From positions 1-43,026 of the forward strand of contig DXXQ01000119.1 in assembly GCA_019416265.1 (NCBI GenBank): 43,026 nt of DNA. The letters run 5' to 3'. Below the pieces are notes generated by a model. The model was not told the DNA's origin, searched no databases, and saw nothing but the letters and a program-made list of their open reading frames with translations. Positions 1 through 8,002 of the stretch are shown piece after piece. Position numbers and translations under genes: made by a program. Position 1 is the stretch's first letter; the number at the start of each line of letters is the position of its first letter. This DNA is from Clostridiales bacterium (GTDB taxonomy: Bacteria; Bacillota; Clostridia; Lachnospirales; Lachnospiraceae).

Positions 1-37
1 TTGTTTTTCAAGGTATCATCCGAATAAAAATCCACAG

Positions 38-106
38 TAAAAGAAATCCTGATTAAACCTTCCTCTCTAAAATCAGAGGCAGATTTGGTTCGGGATTTCT
101 TTTTTA
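38..106 (+). terminator. Probable branched terminator of a gene upstream of the window
   Basis: The arms AAAGAAATCC (40-49) and GGATTTCTTT (93-102) pair, AACC (56-59) pairs with GGTT (87-90), and an inner hairpin CCTCT/AGAGG lies at 62-79. The right arm runs into a T-rich tract. This would end transcription arriving from the left edge. No gene is visible in 1-255 before lacI. Confidence 0.55.
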
Positions 107-118
107 TTTATTCCTAAG

Positions 119-158
119 GTTATGAAAATCTTTTACCAAAGCTTCTGATCCGTAGTAT
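119..158 (+). repeat. Left copy of a 40-bp direct repeat flanking the lacI-MATE pair
   Basis: This 40-bp block matches 2827-2866 at 37 of 40 positions, the first 24 bases being identical. It contains the -35 element and most of the -10 element of the putative lacI promoter. It may mark the left boundary of an inserted cassette. Confidence 0.75.
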
Positions 159-161
159 AAT
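133..161 (+). promoter_or_regulatory. Putative lacI promoter
   Basis: TTACCA (133-138), a 17-bp spacer and TATAAT (156-161) give a good sigma-A-type promoter about 95 bp before the lacI start. The half-site CAGATAA at 171-177, near the expected transcription start, matches one arm of the palindrome in the MATE promoter, which suggests autoregulation. Confidence 0.6.
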
Positions 162-255
162 AGCTATAAACAGATAAGAAAATACATAAGCAGGATCTGC
201 ATATTGCTTTTATGTGTTATCTTTACCTGTAATTTATTGAAAAAACAGGGGTGTT

Positions 256-1266
256 ATGGAAGAACAGCGTATAAGAATCCGTGATATTGCAGAAGAACTG
301 GGCCTAAGTACAGCCACCGTGTCCAATGTAATCCACGGAAAAACAAAGAAAATATCAAATGAAACAGTAGAGCGTGTTCAGGCATTGCTGGAAAAACGTC
401 GGTATATCCCAAGTATGGCAGGAATACTTCTGGCTCAAAATTCCTCTAAAATTATCGGGATTTTCATCAATGACCACGAAAAATATGAGGGCCATACGCT
501 GCAGGATGCTTTTATTGCGTCTTCGCTCAACTACCTTTCCATTGAAATAGAAAAACAAGGGCAGTTTATGATGGTAAAAAAAGCGAAAGATCCCGAGGAG
601 ATCATTCGTTTTGCCTCTATGTGGAATATGGATGGTTTGGTAGTAATAGGTTTTTGCAGTCAGGACTATACCTATTTGAGGAAACATATGAGAATTCCCT
701 TCGTTGTATACGATGGATTTTGCGATAATCCTGAACGCATTTTTAATATCACAATCGATAATTATGACGGAGGATTTCAGGTCGGTCAGTATTTCAGAAG
801 GGGCGGACACAAAAAGGCGCTGTGCATTTCTGATAACGATATTGATGTTGACCTGGAACGGTATAACGGCTTTAAGGATGGATTCGGTGATCAAACAGCC
901 GAACTTCTCCTGATCCCAATGCATAAAGAGGAACGCCGGGAATACTATCTCCAAAATATCCATAAGCTCTGCAGTGTGACTGCAATATTTGCTGTATCGG
1001 ACTATTATGCAATCGACCTCATGCGATTTTTATATGAAAAAGGGATCCGCGTTCCAAATGATATTTCCATTGCGGGATTTGATGATATTCCCATGTGTGA
1101 AATGATCTGCCCCTCCTTAACTACAGTAAAGCAGGATGGAGCAATGCGGGCAAAGATTGCCATTGAAAAGCTGGGGGAACTAAGAGAAAACAAAGAAATC
1201 GAAACTTCCATTATGCTGCCTGTGGCTTTCATTGAGCGGGCCAGCACAAGGAATCTAAACGAATAA
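256..1266 (+). CDS. LacI/GalR-family transcriptional regulator
   Basis: The product is a 336-residue protein of usual LacI-family length. Residues 7-52 form the LacI helix-turn-helix (IRDIAEELGLSTATVSNVIHG), followed by a hinge region. From about residue 64 there is a periplasmic-binding-protein-like sensor domain (KIIGIFIND). Near the C-terminus, DISIAGFDDIP is the typical end-of-domain signature. The effector cannot be read from the sequence. The gene sits 135 bp upstream of a MATE transporter on the same strand, and candidate operators lie in that gap, so local control of the transporter is the simplest inference. A terminator hairpin follows the gene, so the two are probably separate transcripts. 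The start is the only ATG before the helix-turn-helix and follows AGGGGTGTT. Confidence 0.93.
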   Translation: MEEQRIRIRDIAEELGLSTATVSNVIHGKTKKISNETVERVQALLEKRRYIPSMAGILLAQNSSKIIGIFINDHEKYEGHTLQDAFIASSLNYLSIEIEKQGQFMMVKKAKDPEEIIRFASMWNMDGLVVIGFCSQDYTYLRKHMRIPFVVYDGFCDNPERIFNITIDNYDGGFQVGQYFRRGGHKKALCISDNDIDVDLERYNGFKDGFGDQTAELLLIPMHKEERREYYLQNIHKLCSVTAIFAVSDYYAIDLMRFLYEKGIRVPNDISIAGFDDIPMCEMICPSLTTVKQDGAMRAKIAIEKLGELRENKEIETSIMLPVAFIERASTRNLNE

Positions 1267-1269
1267 ACG

Positions 1270-1316
1270 AAAAGGCAGCCTTTGTAAGTTATGCACAAAT
1301 GCTGTCTTTTATTTTT
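1270..1316 (+). terminator. Rho-independent terminator of lacI
   Basis: AAAAGGCAGC (1270-1279) pairs with GCTGTCTTTT (1301-1310), with one G-T pair. An inner TTTGT/ACAAA pairing extends it, and ATTTTT follows. It separates lacI from the MATE gene. Confidence 0.7.
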
Positions 1317-1321
1317 GTCGT

Positions 1322-1339
1322 AGGTTATGCGGTTAACCT
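1322..1339 (+). promoter_or_regulatory. Candidate LacI-type operator with central CG
   Basis: The 18-bp imperfect palindrome AGGTTATGC/GGTTAACCT has 7 of 9 complementary pairs and a central CG dinucleotide, the classic form of LacI-family operators. It lies immediately upstream of the putative MATE -35 element. The half-site AGGTTATG recurs at 117-124, just before the lacI promoter. Confidence 0.5.
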
Positions 1340-1368
1340 TTGAATTTATCTGAAATAACAGATAAAAT
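1340..1368 (+). promoter_or_regulatory. Putative MATE promoter with an internal palindrome
   Basis: TTGAAT (1340-1345), a 17-bp spacer and TAAAAT (1363-1368) form a promoter. The spacer is almost filled by a perfect inverted repeat, TTTATCTG (1345-1352), six bases, then CAGATAAA (1359-1366). A protein bound there would block RNA polymerase directly. Confidence 0.6.
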
Positions 1369-1401
1369 AAAAGCAACAACAAATCTTTAGGGGGAATTCT
1401 T

Positions 1402-2763
1402 ATGAAATCAAAGGAGAGTTTTTTCGGTACTGTATGCAATCTGGCAATTCCTGTTGCCCTGCAATCTATGCTGCAAGCGTCTTTTAGTATCATTGACCAG
1501 ATTATGATCGGTCAGCTTGGAGCTGTGAATGTGGCAGGCGTTGGGTTTGCGGGAAAATTTTCTTCTATTTTTTCTGTAGTATCTGCTGCGATCGGTGCGG
1601 TTGCAGGCATTATGATTTCTCAATATATGGGCCAAAAGAACAGGCGGGAAATACACAGGAGTTTTTATCTGAATCTGACTCTTGCCGGGATCATTGCACT
1701 GGGATTTGCCGTAGTTTGTATTGTGTTTCCAAAGCATATTATGGGGCTGTATACGAATGATGCTCCAACCCTTGCTGTGTCTGCCGATTATCTGAGAATC
1801 ATTGCAGGAACCTTTCTGCCCATTGCAGGAGCAACACTGCTTTCCACGATGTTCCGCTGTATGGAAAAAGCCCGATTGCCTTTATATGCAAGTATTATGT
1901 CGGCAATTATGAATACAGGCCTAAACTACCTTTTGATTTTTGGGAAATGGGGTTTCACTGCTATGGGTGTAAAGGGTGCGGCTGTTGCTACCCTGTTTTC
2001 CCAAGCTATCAACTTCCTTGCCATGTTTCTTATGTTCATAAAATACCGTGACAGCTTAAAATACCCGGAATGTGCGAAACAGAATGCATCAAGATTTCAT
2101 TGGAAGCAATATTTGAATATCCTTCTTCCGATCCTGGTCTGTGAGGCCTTATGGAGTCTGGGAGAAAATGTATATGCGGGGATTTATGGACATATGGGAA
2201 CATATGCAAGTGCCGCCATGACCTTAATCAATCCCGTACAAGGACTGATGATCGGCGCTCTGTGCGGATTATCACAGGCTGCCGGTGTCATAATCGGCAA
2301 AATGCTGGGAAGCAATGAATATGACAAAGCCTATCAAGCGTCAAAGAAGTTGATTTTGTACGGATTTGCCGGCTCTGCCATTTTGTCGATATTGATTGTA
2401 TTGACAAGCGGATTCTATGTTGAAATCTATCGGGTTGAGGAAGGGGTAAAACAGCTGACACGGCAGATTTTATTTGCCTATGCTATCGTTGCCCCGTTTA
2501 AGGTGTTGAATATGATCATCGGCGGCGGTATCATACGAAGCGGAGGTAAAACCAAATATGTTATGATGATCGATATCATCGGAACATGGCTGTTCGGAGT
2601 ACCGATTGGCTTACTTTCCGCATTTGTGCTGGATTTGACCATCCCTTATGTATATTTCCTTCTTTCTTTAGAAGAGTGTGTCAGATTCGGCATATCCTTA
2701 GTTGTGCTCCGCCAAAAAAAATGGATGCACAGTTTGGAATCTGATATAACGGGCGAAGTTTAA
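1402..2763 (+). CDS. MATE-family multidrug/metabolite efflux transporter
   Basis: This 453-residue membrane protein has the length and pattern of about 12 hydrophobic segments expected of MATE exporters. The N-terminal motif PVALQSMLQASFSIIDQIMIG and the repeated half at about residues 240-440 are typical of the family. It should act in the cytoplasmic membrane as a cation-coupled exporter; the substrate is unknown. The start follows a strong GGGGGAATTCTT ribosome binding site. The neighbouring LacI regulator and the operator-like palindromes in its promoter suggest inducible expression. The lacI-MATE segment is bounded by a 40-bp direct repeat and has a recombinase-like scar just downstream, hinting at horizontal acquisition. 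A second, unrelated MATE gene lies at 28866-30206. Confidence 0.93.
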   Translation: MKSKESFFGTVCNLAIPVALQSMLQASFSIIDQIMIGQLGAVNVAGVGFAGKFSSIFSVVSAAIGAVAGIMISQYMGQKNRREIHRSFYLNLTLAGIIALGFAVVCIVFPKHIMGLYTNDAPTLAVSADYLRIIAGTFLPIAGATLLSTMFRCMEKARLPLYASIMSAIMNTGLNYLLIFGKWGFTAMGVKGAAVATLFSQAINFLAMFLMFIKYRDSLKYPECAKQNASRFHWKQYLNILLPILVCEALWSLGENVYAGIYGHMGTYASAAMTLINPVQGLMIGALCGLSQAAGVIIGKMLGSNEYDKAYQASKKLILYGFAGSAILSILIVLTSGFYVEIYRVEEGVKQLTRQILFAYAIVAPFKVLNMIIGGGIIRSGGKTKYVMMIDIIGTWLFGVPIGLLSAFVLDLTIPYVYFLLSLEECVRFGISLVVLRQKKWMHSLESDITGEV

Positions 2764-2764
2764 A

Positions 2765-2833
2765 GATGAAATCATGAAACGGCTGATCGACAGCTTTGTA
2801 AATGGGATATCTCATTATAAGAAAAAGTTATGA
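2765..2833 (+). pseudogene. Possible remnant of a serine recombinase C-terminus
   Basis: Just after the MATE stop, one frame reads KDEIMKRLIDSFVNGISHY and ends at a stop inside the right repeat copy. From memory, large serine recombinases of clostridial mobile elements end with a similar segment (KRLIDSFVN-x-I-x-x-YDDK). No ribosome binding site or full gene is present, so this can only be a fragment. It supports the view that the lacI-MATE cassette was once mobile. The match is short and could be chance. Confidence 0.45.
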
Positions 2834-2866
2834 AAATCTTTTACCAAAGCTGCCGATCCGTAATAT
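2827..2866 (+). repeat. Right copy of the 40-bp direct repeat
   Basis: It matches 119-158 at 37 of 40 positions in the same orientation. Here the position of the -10 element reads TATCTA, so any promoter is degraded. It lies between the MATE gene and the convergent GNAT gene. Nothing else is recognised in 2834-2942. Confidence 0.75.
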
Positions 2867-2942
2867 CTATTATCCGTTTGCGCAGCACTCAAAAAGGAAC
2901 ATTTCGTCTCCATCTCCGGATCAGTTCTTTTCCGATTCCTTT

Positions 2943-3395
2943 CTATCTGTGAATATACATTCTTGTCATATCAGGATCTCCATCCCCCTGAACCATGCAT
3001 AAAAACTCCCATCCGTATCGTTCATAAAAATCCGTATGGTCTGTAATCAGGTAAAGCGGGGAAATCCCCTTTGCCCTCATATCCTCTACAACCATAGAAA
3101 GCAGACGTCCTGCAATTCCTCTGCAGCGATATTCCTCCTCTGTATAAACGGCACAGACATTTGGCGTAAGGTCTTTTCTGTCATGAAAATCATTTTCGAT
3201 CACTCCAAGCCCTCCTATAATCTTCTCTTTATCCAGACAAAGATACCAGCCATATTCCGTTTCTTTAGCAAGATAGGCGTCCATGCATTCTATATAAGCT
3301 TCCTTCGGCACTTCCCATATGCCGGAAAACCATGCGGCAGCTTCTTCCTTTAACTGCGGTTTTTCTCTTAAAGTAATATATGCATAATAACTCAT
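2943..3395 (-). CDS. GNAT-family N-acetyltransferase
   Basis: This 150-residue protein has a GNAT fold. The acetyl-CoA-binding motif RCRGIAGRLL lies near residue 94 and is preceded by the strand NVCAVYTEEEY. A C-terminal FYERYGWEF motif is typical of small-molecule or peptide acetyltransferases. The substrate is not identifiable. The start follows GGAG with 7-base spacing. It is transcribed on the minus strand, downstream of lysA, but a terminator hairpin separates the two, so it is probably a monocistronic gene. Confidence 0.88.
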   Translation of the reverse strand: MSYYAYITLREKPQLKEEAAAWFSGIWEVPKEAYIECMDAYLAKETEYGWYLCLDKEKIIGGLGVIENDFHDRKDLTPNVCAVYTEEEYRCRGIAGRLLSMVVEDMRAKGISPLYLITDHTDFYERYGWEFLCMVQGDGDPDMTRMYIHR

Positions 3396-3415
3396 TCATT
3401 TTCTCCTTCCAAAAC

Positions 3416-3443
3416 TCAAAACCGCCTCCTGATTCGGAGGCGG
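3416..3443 (-). terminator. Terminator of the corA-rhomboid-lysA operon
   Basis: The perfect 8-bp GC stem CCGCCTCC (3422-3429) / GGAGGCGG (3436-3443) is followed on the minus strand by TTTTGAG. A second perfect stem, GCAGAAT/ATTCTGC with loop CACA, lies at 3461-3478, directly after the lysA stop. The pair makes a tandem terminator region. Confidence 0.75.
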
Positions 3444-3484
3444 CAATACACTTTTATGATGCAGAATCACAATTCTGCCTGTTC

Positions 3485-4759
3485 TTAATATTTCAGCAAA
3501 TCTTCATAAATCGGGAAACAGTCAAATGTTGAGAAATAATCCTTCGGAGTTTCCGCACGGCGGATCATATCGAAAGTTCCATCCTCATGAAGAAGGATTT
3601 CCGCTGATTTCAGCTTACCATTATAGTTGTATCCCATGGCAAAACCGTGAGCTCCTGTATCGTGAATAACAAGAAGATCTCCCTTGTCGATTTTCGGCAG
3701 ATAACGGTCAATGGCAAACTTGTCGTTATTTTCACAGAGGGAACCTGTCACATCATACATATGGTCACAGGGAAGATGTTCTTTCCCCATAACTGAAATG
3801 TGATGATAAGCTCCGTACATAGCCGGACGCATCAGGTTGACCGCACAGGCATCCACACCAATATATTCCTTATGCGTATGCTTCTCGTGAATTGCCTTTG
3901 TAACCAGACAGCCGTAAGGCCCCATCATGAAACGGCCAAGCTCTGTATAAATCGCAACGTCTCCCATTCCTTCCGGAACAAGCACTTCCTCATAAACCTT
4001 ACGAACCCCTTCTCCGATTGCATAAATATCATTGGGCGTCTGGTCCGGACGATAGGCAATACCGATACCGCCGGAAAGGTTGATGAATTTCACATGAGCC
4101 CCTGTCTCTTTCTGAAGCTTCACAGCAAGCTCAAACATAATTTTCGCAAGCATCGGATAATACTCATTTGTCACTGTATTGCTGGCAAGGAACGCATGAA
4201 TTCCAAACTCCTCTGCCCCCTTCTCCTTGAGAATCCGGAAGGCTTCAAAAATCTGCTCCGTTGTCATTCCGTATTTGGAATCCCCCGGATTATCCATAAT
4301 GTCGTTACTGATCTTAAAAAGTCCGCCGGGATTGAAACGGCAGCTGATCGTCTTGGGAATATATCCCACAGAACGCTCCACGCTCTCAATATGGGTAATA
4401 TCATCCAGGTTGATAATACCGCCGATTTCATTGGCAAACTGGAATTCCTCCTCCGGTGTATCATTGGAGGAAAACATAATATCACCTTTCTTGCAGCCAA
4501 TGGCATGAGCCATCATAAGCTCTGTCATAGAGGAACAGTCGCAGCCGCAGCCGTATTCCTGAAGGATTTTGATCAGAAACGGATTTGGTGTGGCCTTCAC
4601 AGCAAAGAACTCCTTAAATCCCTTGTTCCACGCAAAGGCTTCCTTCAGTGCCTTCGCATTTTCCCGAATTCCTTTTTCATCATAGAGATGAAAAGGTGTC
4701 GGATATTTCTCTGTGATCTCCTGCAGCTTTTCCAGTGTTACAAATGGTACTTTTTTCAT
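3485..4759 (-). CDS. lysA: Diaminopimelate decarboxylase-type PLP enzyme
   Basis: This 424-residue protein belongs to the alanine racemase-fold (group IV) decarboxylases. The PLP lysine lies in EFFAVKATPNP (near residue 54). The phosphate-binding glycine region is INLSGGIGI, and the C-terminal substrate cysteine motif is GSLCENNDKF. Family members convert meso-diaminopimelate to L-lysine in the cytoplasm. The details (DACAVNLMRPAMYGAYHH, YDVTGSLCE) fit LysA-like proteins of clostridia. It is the last gene after corA and the rhomboid-like gene, 33 bp downstream. The start ATG follows GAGGAGAAAACGATT. A related substrate such as carboxynorspermidine cannot be fully excluded, but no partner dehydrogenase is nearby. 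Confidence 0.85.
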   Translation of the reverse strand: MKKVPFVTLEKLQEITEKYPTPFHLYDEKGIRENAKALKEAFAWNKGFKEFFAVKATPNPFLIKILQEYGCGCDCSSMTELMMAHAIGCKKGDIMFSSNDTPEEEFQFANEIGGIINLDDITHIESVERSVGYIPKTISCRFNPGGLFKISNDIMDNPGDSKYGMTTEQIFEAFRILKEKGAEEFGIHAFLASNTVTNEYYPMLAKIMFELAVKLQKETGAHVKFINLSGGIGIAYRPDQTPNDIYAIGEGVRKVYEEVLVPEGMGDVAIYTELGRFMMGPYGCLVTKAIHEKHTHKEYIGVDACAVNLMRPAMYGAYHHISVMGKEHLPCDHMYDVTGSLCENNDKFAIDRYLPKIDKGDLLVIHDTGAHGFAMGYNYNGKLKSAEILLHEDGTFDMIRRAETPKDYFSTFDCFPIYEDLLKY

Positions 4760-4792
4760 AATCGTTTTCTCCTCTGCTGTGTCTGTTAAGTA

Positions 4793-5659
4793 CTATTTAA
4801 TATGGGTATGTGTATATAAATGATCCTGGCAATACTCGTAATTGCCGTTACATTTGGAGCAGAAACGGAACTCCAGATTTGGATTATCCAGTTCTGTACG
4901 TCCGCATATCGCGCATTTATGCTTGGCGATCGGTTTGCCGTTCATATCTACTACGCTGCTGGCAGCTACTGCACGCTTAAACTCCTGTCTTCTGTGGATC
5001 TCTTTCGGATTATAACGGCTCATATCCCTTGTTCCAAGGAAAAACAAAATAAAGTTCAAAAGAGATGCCACGATGGGAAGCGCCATAAACCACACGCCTC
5101 TGGAAATATAACCTACAATATCAAAGCCCACAAGCACAACGTAAACGATAGCCATCCATTTCATCTTTACAGGAAGGACATACATGATCAATACATGCAT
5201 ATCCGGATAAGACAGTGCATAAGCAAGGAAAATGGAAAGACTGATATAATACGTTGAAAAAAGGCTTCCGCCAAAAAGCATATCTGTTGTTCCCCCTGTG
5301 ATAAAATACAGAAGGAAAGCAGAGATCACCGTAAACAGCATACCTGAAAAAATATACAGGGTAAAACGGAAAGACCCCCATGTACGCTCCAGATGGTTGC
5401 TGACCGGATAGTAAAACAACAGGATCATAAGGAAAAACAAGATAGGATTTCCTGTACTCGGCGGATAAATGATCCAGGTAACAAGACGCCAGATCTGTCC
5501 ATGGAGGATTTTCGTCACATTTAAGCTCAGCATGGAAAGAACTGCCGGATTGATCATCAGCAGTGCATATCCCAGCACATAACTGATAATGATATACATA
5601 GTCAGATTGGGAATCCCAAATCTGCCGTATTTGCGTTCTAATTTGTCAATAAATTTCAT
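4793..5659 (-). CDS. Rhomboid-like membrane protein with C-terminal zinc-ribbon-like tail
   Basis: This 288-residue protein has about six hydrophobic segments between residues 17 and 210. Its rhomboid-like features are LHGQIWRLVTWIIYPP, the HLERTWGSFRF loop after the second segment, and FGGSLFSTYY where the catalytic GxSG motif normally stands. The usual histidine of the last helix (AHLGG type) is absent, and the serine motif reads GGSL, so protease activity is doubtful. The tail carries two CxxC pairs (CAIC, CSKC) plus a Cys-His-His cluster, probably binding zinc. It lies between corA and lysA, 18 bp after corA, and was probably co-transcribed. The function is not recognised; a membrane chaperone or pseudoprotease role is inference. 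Confidence 0.75.
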   Translation of the reverse strand: MKFIDKLERKYGRFGIPNLTMYIIISYVLGYALLMINPAVLSMLSLNVTKILHGQIWRLVTWIIYPPSTGNPILFFLMILLFYYPVSNHLERTWGSFRFTLYIFSGMLFTVISAFLLYFITGGTTDMLFGGSLFSTYYISLSIFLAYALSYPDMHVLIMYVLPVKMKWMAIVYVVLVGFDIVGYISRGVWFMALPIVASLLNFILFFLGTRDMSRYNPKEIHRRQEFKRAVAASSVVDMNGKPIAKHKCAICGRTELDNPNLEFRFCSKCNGNYEYCQDHLYTHTHIK

Positions 5660-5677
5660 AATACTCCTTTACTGCTT

Positions 5678-6622
5678 CTACTTGAAAAAGTTTTTCTTGG
5701 AGAGGAATACCGCAACAAGAATACTCAGGCATAACGACATCACATTGACGATCAAAAATCCCCATGGAGAACCGGAAAAAGGCATTCCCTCAGGATTTAC
5801 GTTCATACCGTAGGCACTGGATACAATGTTCGGCACACTGGTAACAATCGTGATCACCGCCAGAACCTTCATGACAATATTCAGGTTATTGGAAATAACC
5901 GAAGCAAAGGTTCCCGTCATGCTGCTGAGAATTCCGCTGTAAATATTCGCCATCTCAATGGCCTGCTTATTCTCGATAATAACATCTTCCAGAAGCTCTG
6001 TATCTTCAGGATACTTTTTCACACTGTCCATCTTCAGAAGCTTCTCAAGCACCATTTCATTGGATCGCAGAGAGGTGGTAAAGTAAACCAGCGATTTCTC
6101 AAGTTCCAGAAGCTCCATCAGCTCCTGATTTCTGGTAGACATATGAAGCTTCGTCTCAATCTGTTCACTCTTCTTATCTATAATACGCAGATAACGCAGA
6201 TACATACTTGCATTTCTGTACAGAATCTGAAGAATAAACCGGGTCTTCATATAGGTAAAAAAGTTGCGGACCCTTCCCTCCATAAACCTGGTAAGAACCT
6301 GGGTGTCTTCCAGACATACGGTAAAAATCATATTTTCCGTCAAAATAATGCCCAACGGAATTGTCACATACCAGTCCTTATCATTACGCTCCTCAATCGC
6401 AGGCACATCCGCAAGAATCAGAGTATAATTATCCTCTGCTTCAATACGCGAACGTTCCTCCTCATCCAAAGGTGCGCGTAAATCGTCGACTTCAATGTCG
6501 AACTGTTCAGAGATTTCAAAAATTTCCGTAGCCGTGGGATTTGTCAGGGCAATCCAACATCCCTCCTCCGGTTCCTGAATCTGATGGATCGAGCCATCGA
6601 TCGTTTTAAAAATCCTTATCAC
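5678..6622 (-). CDS. corA: CorA-family divalent metal ion transporter
   Basis: This 314-residue protein has the CorA architecture: a long soluble N-terminal domain with coiled helices, then two C-terminal membrane segments. The signature YGMN (in SSAYGMNVNPEG) lies between them and forms the selectivity loop. Family members form pentameric channels for Mg2+ and sometimes Co2+ or Ni2+. The start is GTG, reading VIRIFKTIDG after an AGGGAAG site; no ATG fits better. It leads the operon with the rhomboid-like gene and lysA. Cobalt uptake to feed the cobalamin block is possible but not shown. It is divergent from aroC across a 208-bp gap. Confidence 0.9.
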   Translation of the reverse strand: MIRIFKTIDGSIHQIQEPEEGCWIALTNPTATEIFEISEQFDIEVDDLRAPLDEEERSRIEAEDNYTLILADVPAIEERNDKDWYVTIPLGIILTENMIFTVCLEDTQVLTRFMEGRVRNFFTYMKTRFILQILYRNASMYLRYLRIIDKKSEQIETKLHMSTRNQELMELLELEKSLVYFTTSLRSNEMVLEKLLKMDSVKKYPEDTELLEDVIIENKQAIEMANIYSGILSSMTGTFASVISNNLNIVMKVLAVITIVTSVPNIVSSAYGMNVNPEGMPFSGSPWGFLIVNVMSLCLSILVAVFLSKKNFFK

Positions 6623-6746
6623 GATTCACACTTCCCTTCCCTTTTCTTTCGCCCTGCTCTTTTGCAATTTTTCAGAAAAAAAATCCTGAAAGCATAACAT
6701 ACATTATAGTTTGAAGTATAATTTTTGTCAATTCCAATGGTTGACC

Positions 6747-6775
6747 TTTACAAACTTTTTCCGCTTCGCTATAAT
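6747..6775 (+). promoter_or_regulatory. Putative aroC promoter
   Basis: TTTACA (6747-6752), 17 bp and a perfect TATAAT (6770-6775) lie 55 bp before the aroC start. The gap also serves the divergent corA operon, for which no clear promoter was picked. Confidence 0.7.
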
Positions 6776-6830
6776 ATAACAGTAAAGCATTAATATTTCA
6801 AACATTTTTCATAAAAGAAAGGACTAACCT

Positions 6831-7937
6831 ATGAGCCAGTCATCATTTGGAAATAAATTCAAGATCACAACCTGGGGAGAATCTCATGGCAAGGCCCTGG
6901 GAGTGGTTGTAGACGGCTGTCCTGCCGGTCTTCCCTTTGCAGAGGAAACCATTCAGGCTTATCTTGACCGGAGAAAGCCGGGACAGAGCCGCTATACCAC
7001 TTCCCGGAAAGAGGGAGACACTGTGGAAATCCTCTCCGGCGTGTTCGAGGGAAAAACAACGGGAACTCCCATCTCTTTAATGGTAAGAAATACAGACCAG
7101 CGTTCCAGGGATTATGGAAATCTCGCCTACGCTTACCGCCCGGGTCACGCAGACTATACCTTTGATCAGAAATATGGAATCCGGGATTACAGAGGCGGCG
7201 GCCGTTCCTCAGGACGGGAAACTACAGGAAGGGTTGCAGCCGGAGCCATTGCCTCCGCAATTTTAAAGGAGCTTGGGATCACCCTTACCACTTATACCAA
7301 ATCCATCGGTCCCGTAAAAACAGATCCTGCCAGATTCCGGCCGGAAGAGATCTCTCAAAATGCCTTTTATATGCCGGACAGAGAAGCTGCCCAGGAAGCA
7401 TCCGCCTACCTGGAAACCTGTATGAAAAACAAGGACAGCGCAGGTGGCGTTATTGAATGTCGGATAAATGGCGTACCTGCCGGCCTGGGAGACCCTGTTT
7501 TCGGAAAGCTTGACGCCCTTTTTGCCCAGGCTCTCATGTCCATCGGAGCCGTAAAAGCAGTGGAAATCGGGGACGGTATCCTCGCCCCTTCCTTAAACGG
7601 CTCCCTGGATAACGATGGATTTACCCGGACTCCAGAGGGAACCATTGTCAAAACCAGCAACCATGCGGGAGGAATCATGGGAGGAATCAGCGACGGAAGT
7701 GAAATCATTCTCCGGGCTCACATAAAACCCACCCCGTCTATCAGCCAGCCTCAGGAAACGGTTACAAAGGATGGCGATCCCCTTCTTATGGAAATTCACG
7801 GCCGCCACGATCCGGTGATCGTTCCCCGGGCTGTAGTCGTTGTGGAATCCATGGCTGCCCTTGTCCTGACAGACGCTCTCTTTTCCAATATGAGCAGCCG
7901 CATGGACCGGGTAAAAGAATTTTATCACAGAGTATAA
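6831..7937 (+). CDS. aroC: Chorismate synthase
   Basis: This 368-residue protein is full length for AroC. It shows the three family signatures: WGESHGKALGVVVDG at the N-terminus, GGRSSGRETTGRVAAGAIA near residue 130, and RHDPVIVPRAVVVVESMAA near the C-terminus. It makes chorismate from 5-enolpyruvylshikimate 3-phosphate using reduced FMN in the cytoplasm, the last step of the shikimate pathway. It stands alone, with its own promoter and a strong terminator; other aro genes are not in the window. The ribosome binding site is AAAGGAC, 7 bp before the ATG. Confidence 0.97.
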   Translation: MSQSSFGNKFKITTWGESHGKALGVVVDGCPAGLPFAEETIQAYLDRRKPGQSRYTTSRKEGDTVEILSGVFEGKTTGTPISLMVRNTDQRSRDYGNLAYAYRPGHADYTFDQKYGIRDYRGGGRSSGRETTGRVAAGAIASAILKELGITLTTYTKSIGPVKTDPARFRPEEISQNAFYMPDREAAQEASAYLETCMKNKDSAGGVIECRINGVPAGLGDPVFGKLDALFAQALMSIGAVKAVEIGDGILAPSLNGSLDNDGFTRTPEGTIVKTSNHAGGIMGGISDGSEIILRAHIKPTPSISQPQETVTKDGDPLLMEIHGRHDPVIVPRAVVVVESMAALVLTDALFSNMSSRMDRVKEFYHRV

Positions 7938-7948
7938 ATCCCCCATAA

Positions 7949-8001
7949 AAACACCCCTTTTCGGGAAAACAGCTTTCACAGCTTCCCGAAAAGGGGTGTT
8001 T
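7949..8001. terminator. Strong bidirectional terminator between aroC and the lactonase gene
   Basis: Perfect 19-bp arms at 7949-7967 and 7983-8001 (AAACACCCC... and ...GGGGTGTTT) enclose a 15-base loop. T-rich flanks on both strands let it stop aroC and the convergent minus-strand gene. Confidence 0.9.
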
Positions 8002-8002
8002 C

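Noticed and set aside
2802..3002. Plus-strand open frame of 66 codons after the MATE gene
   Set aside because: It crosses the direct repeat and enters the end of the GNAT gene on the other strand, with no ribosome binding site.
3800..4789. Plus-strand open frame of 329 codons opposite lysA
   Set aside because: It is the mirror of the lysA coding frame; rich in His, Cys and Arg with no domain motifs.
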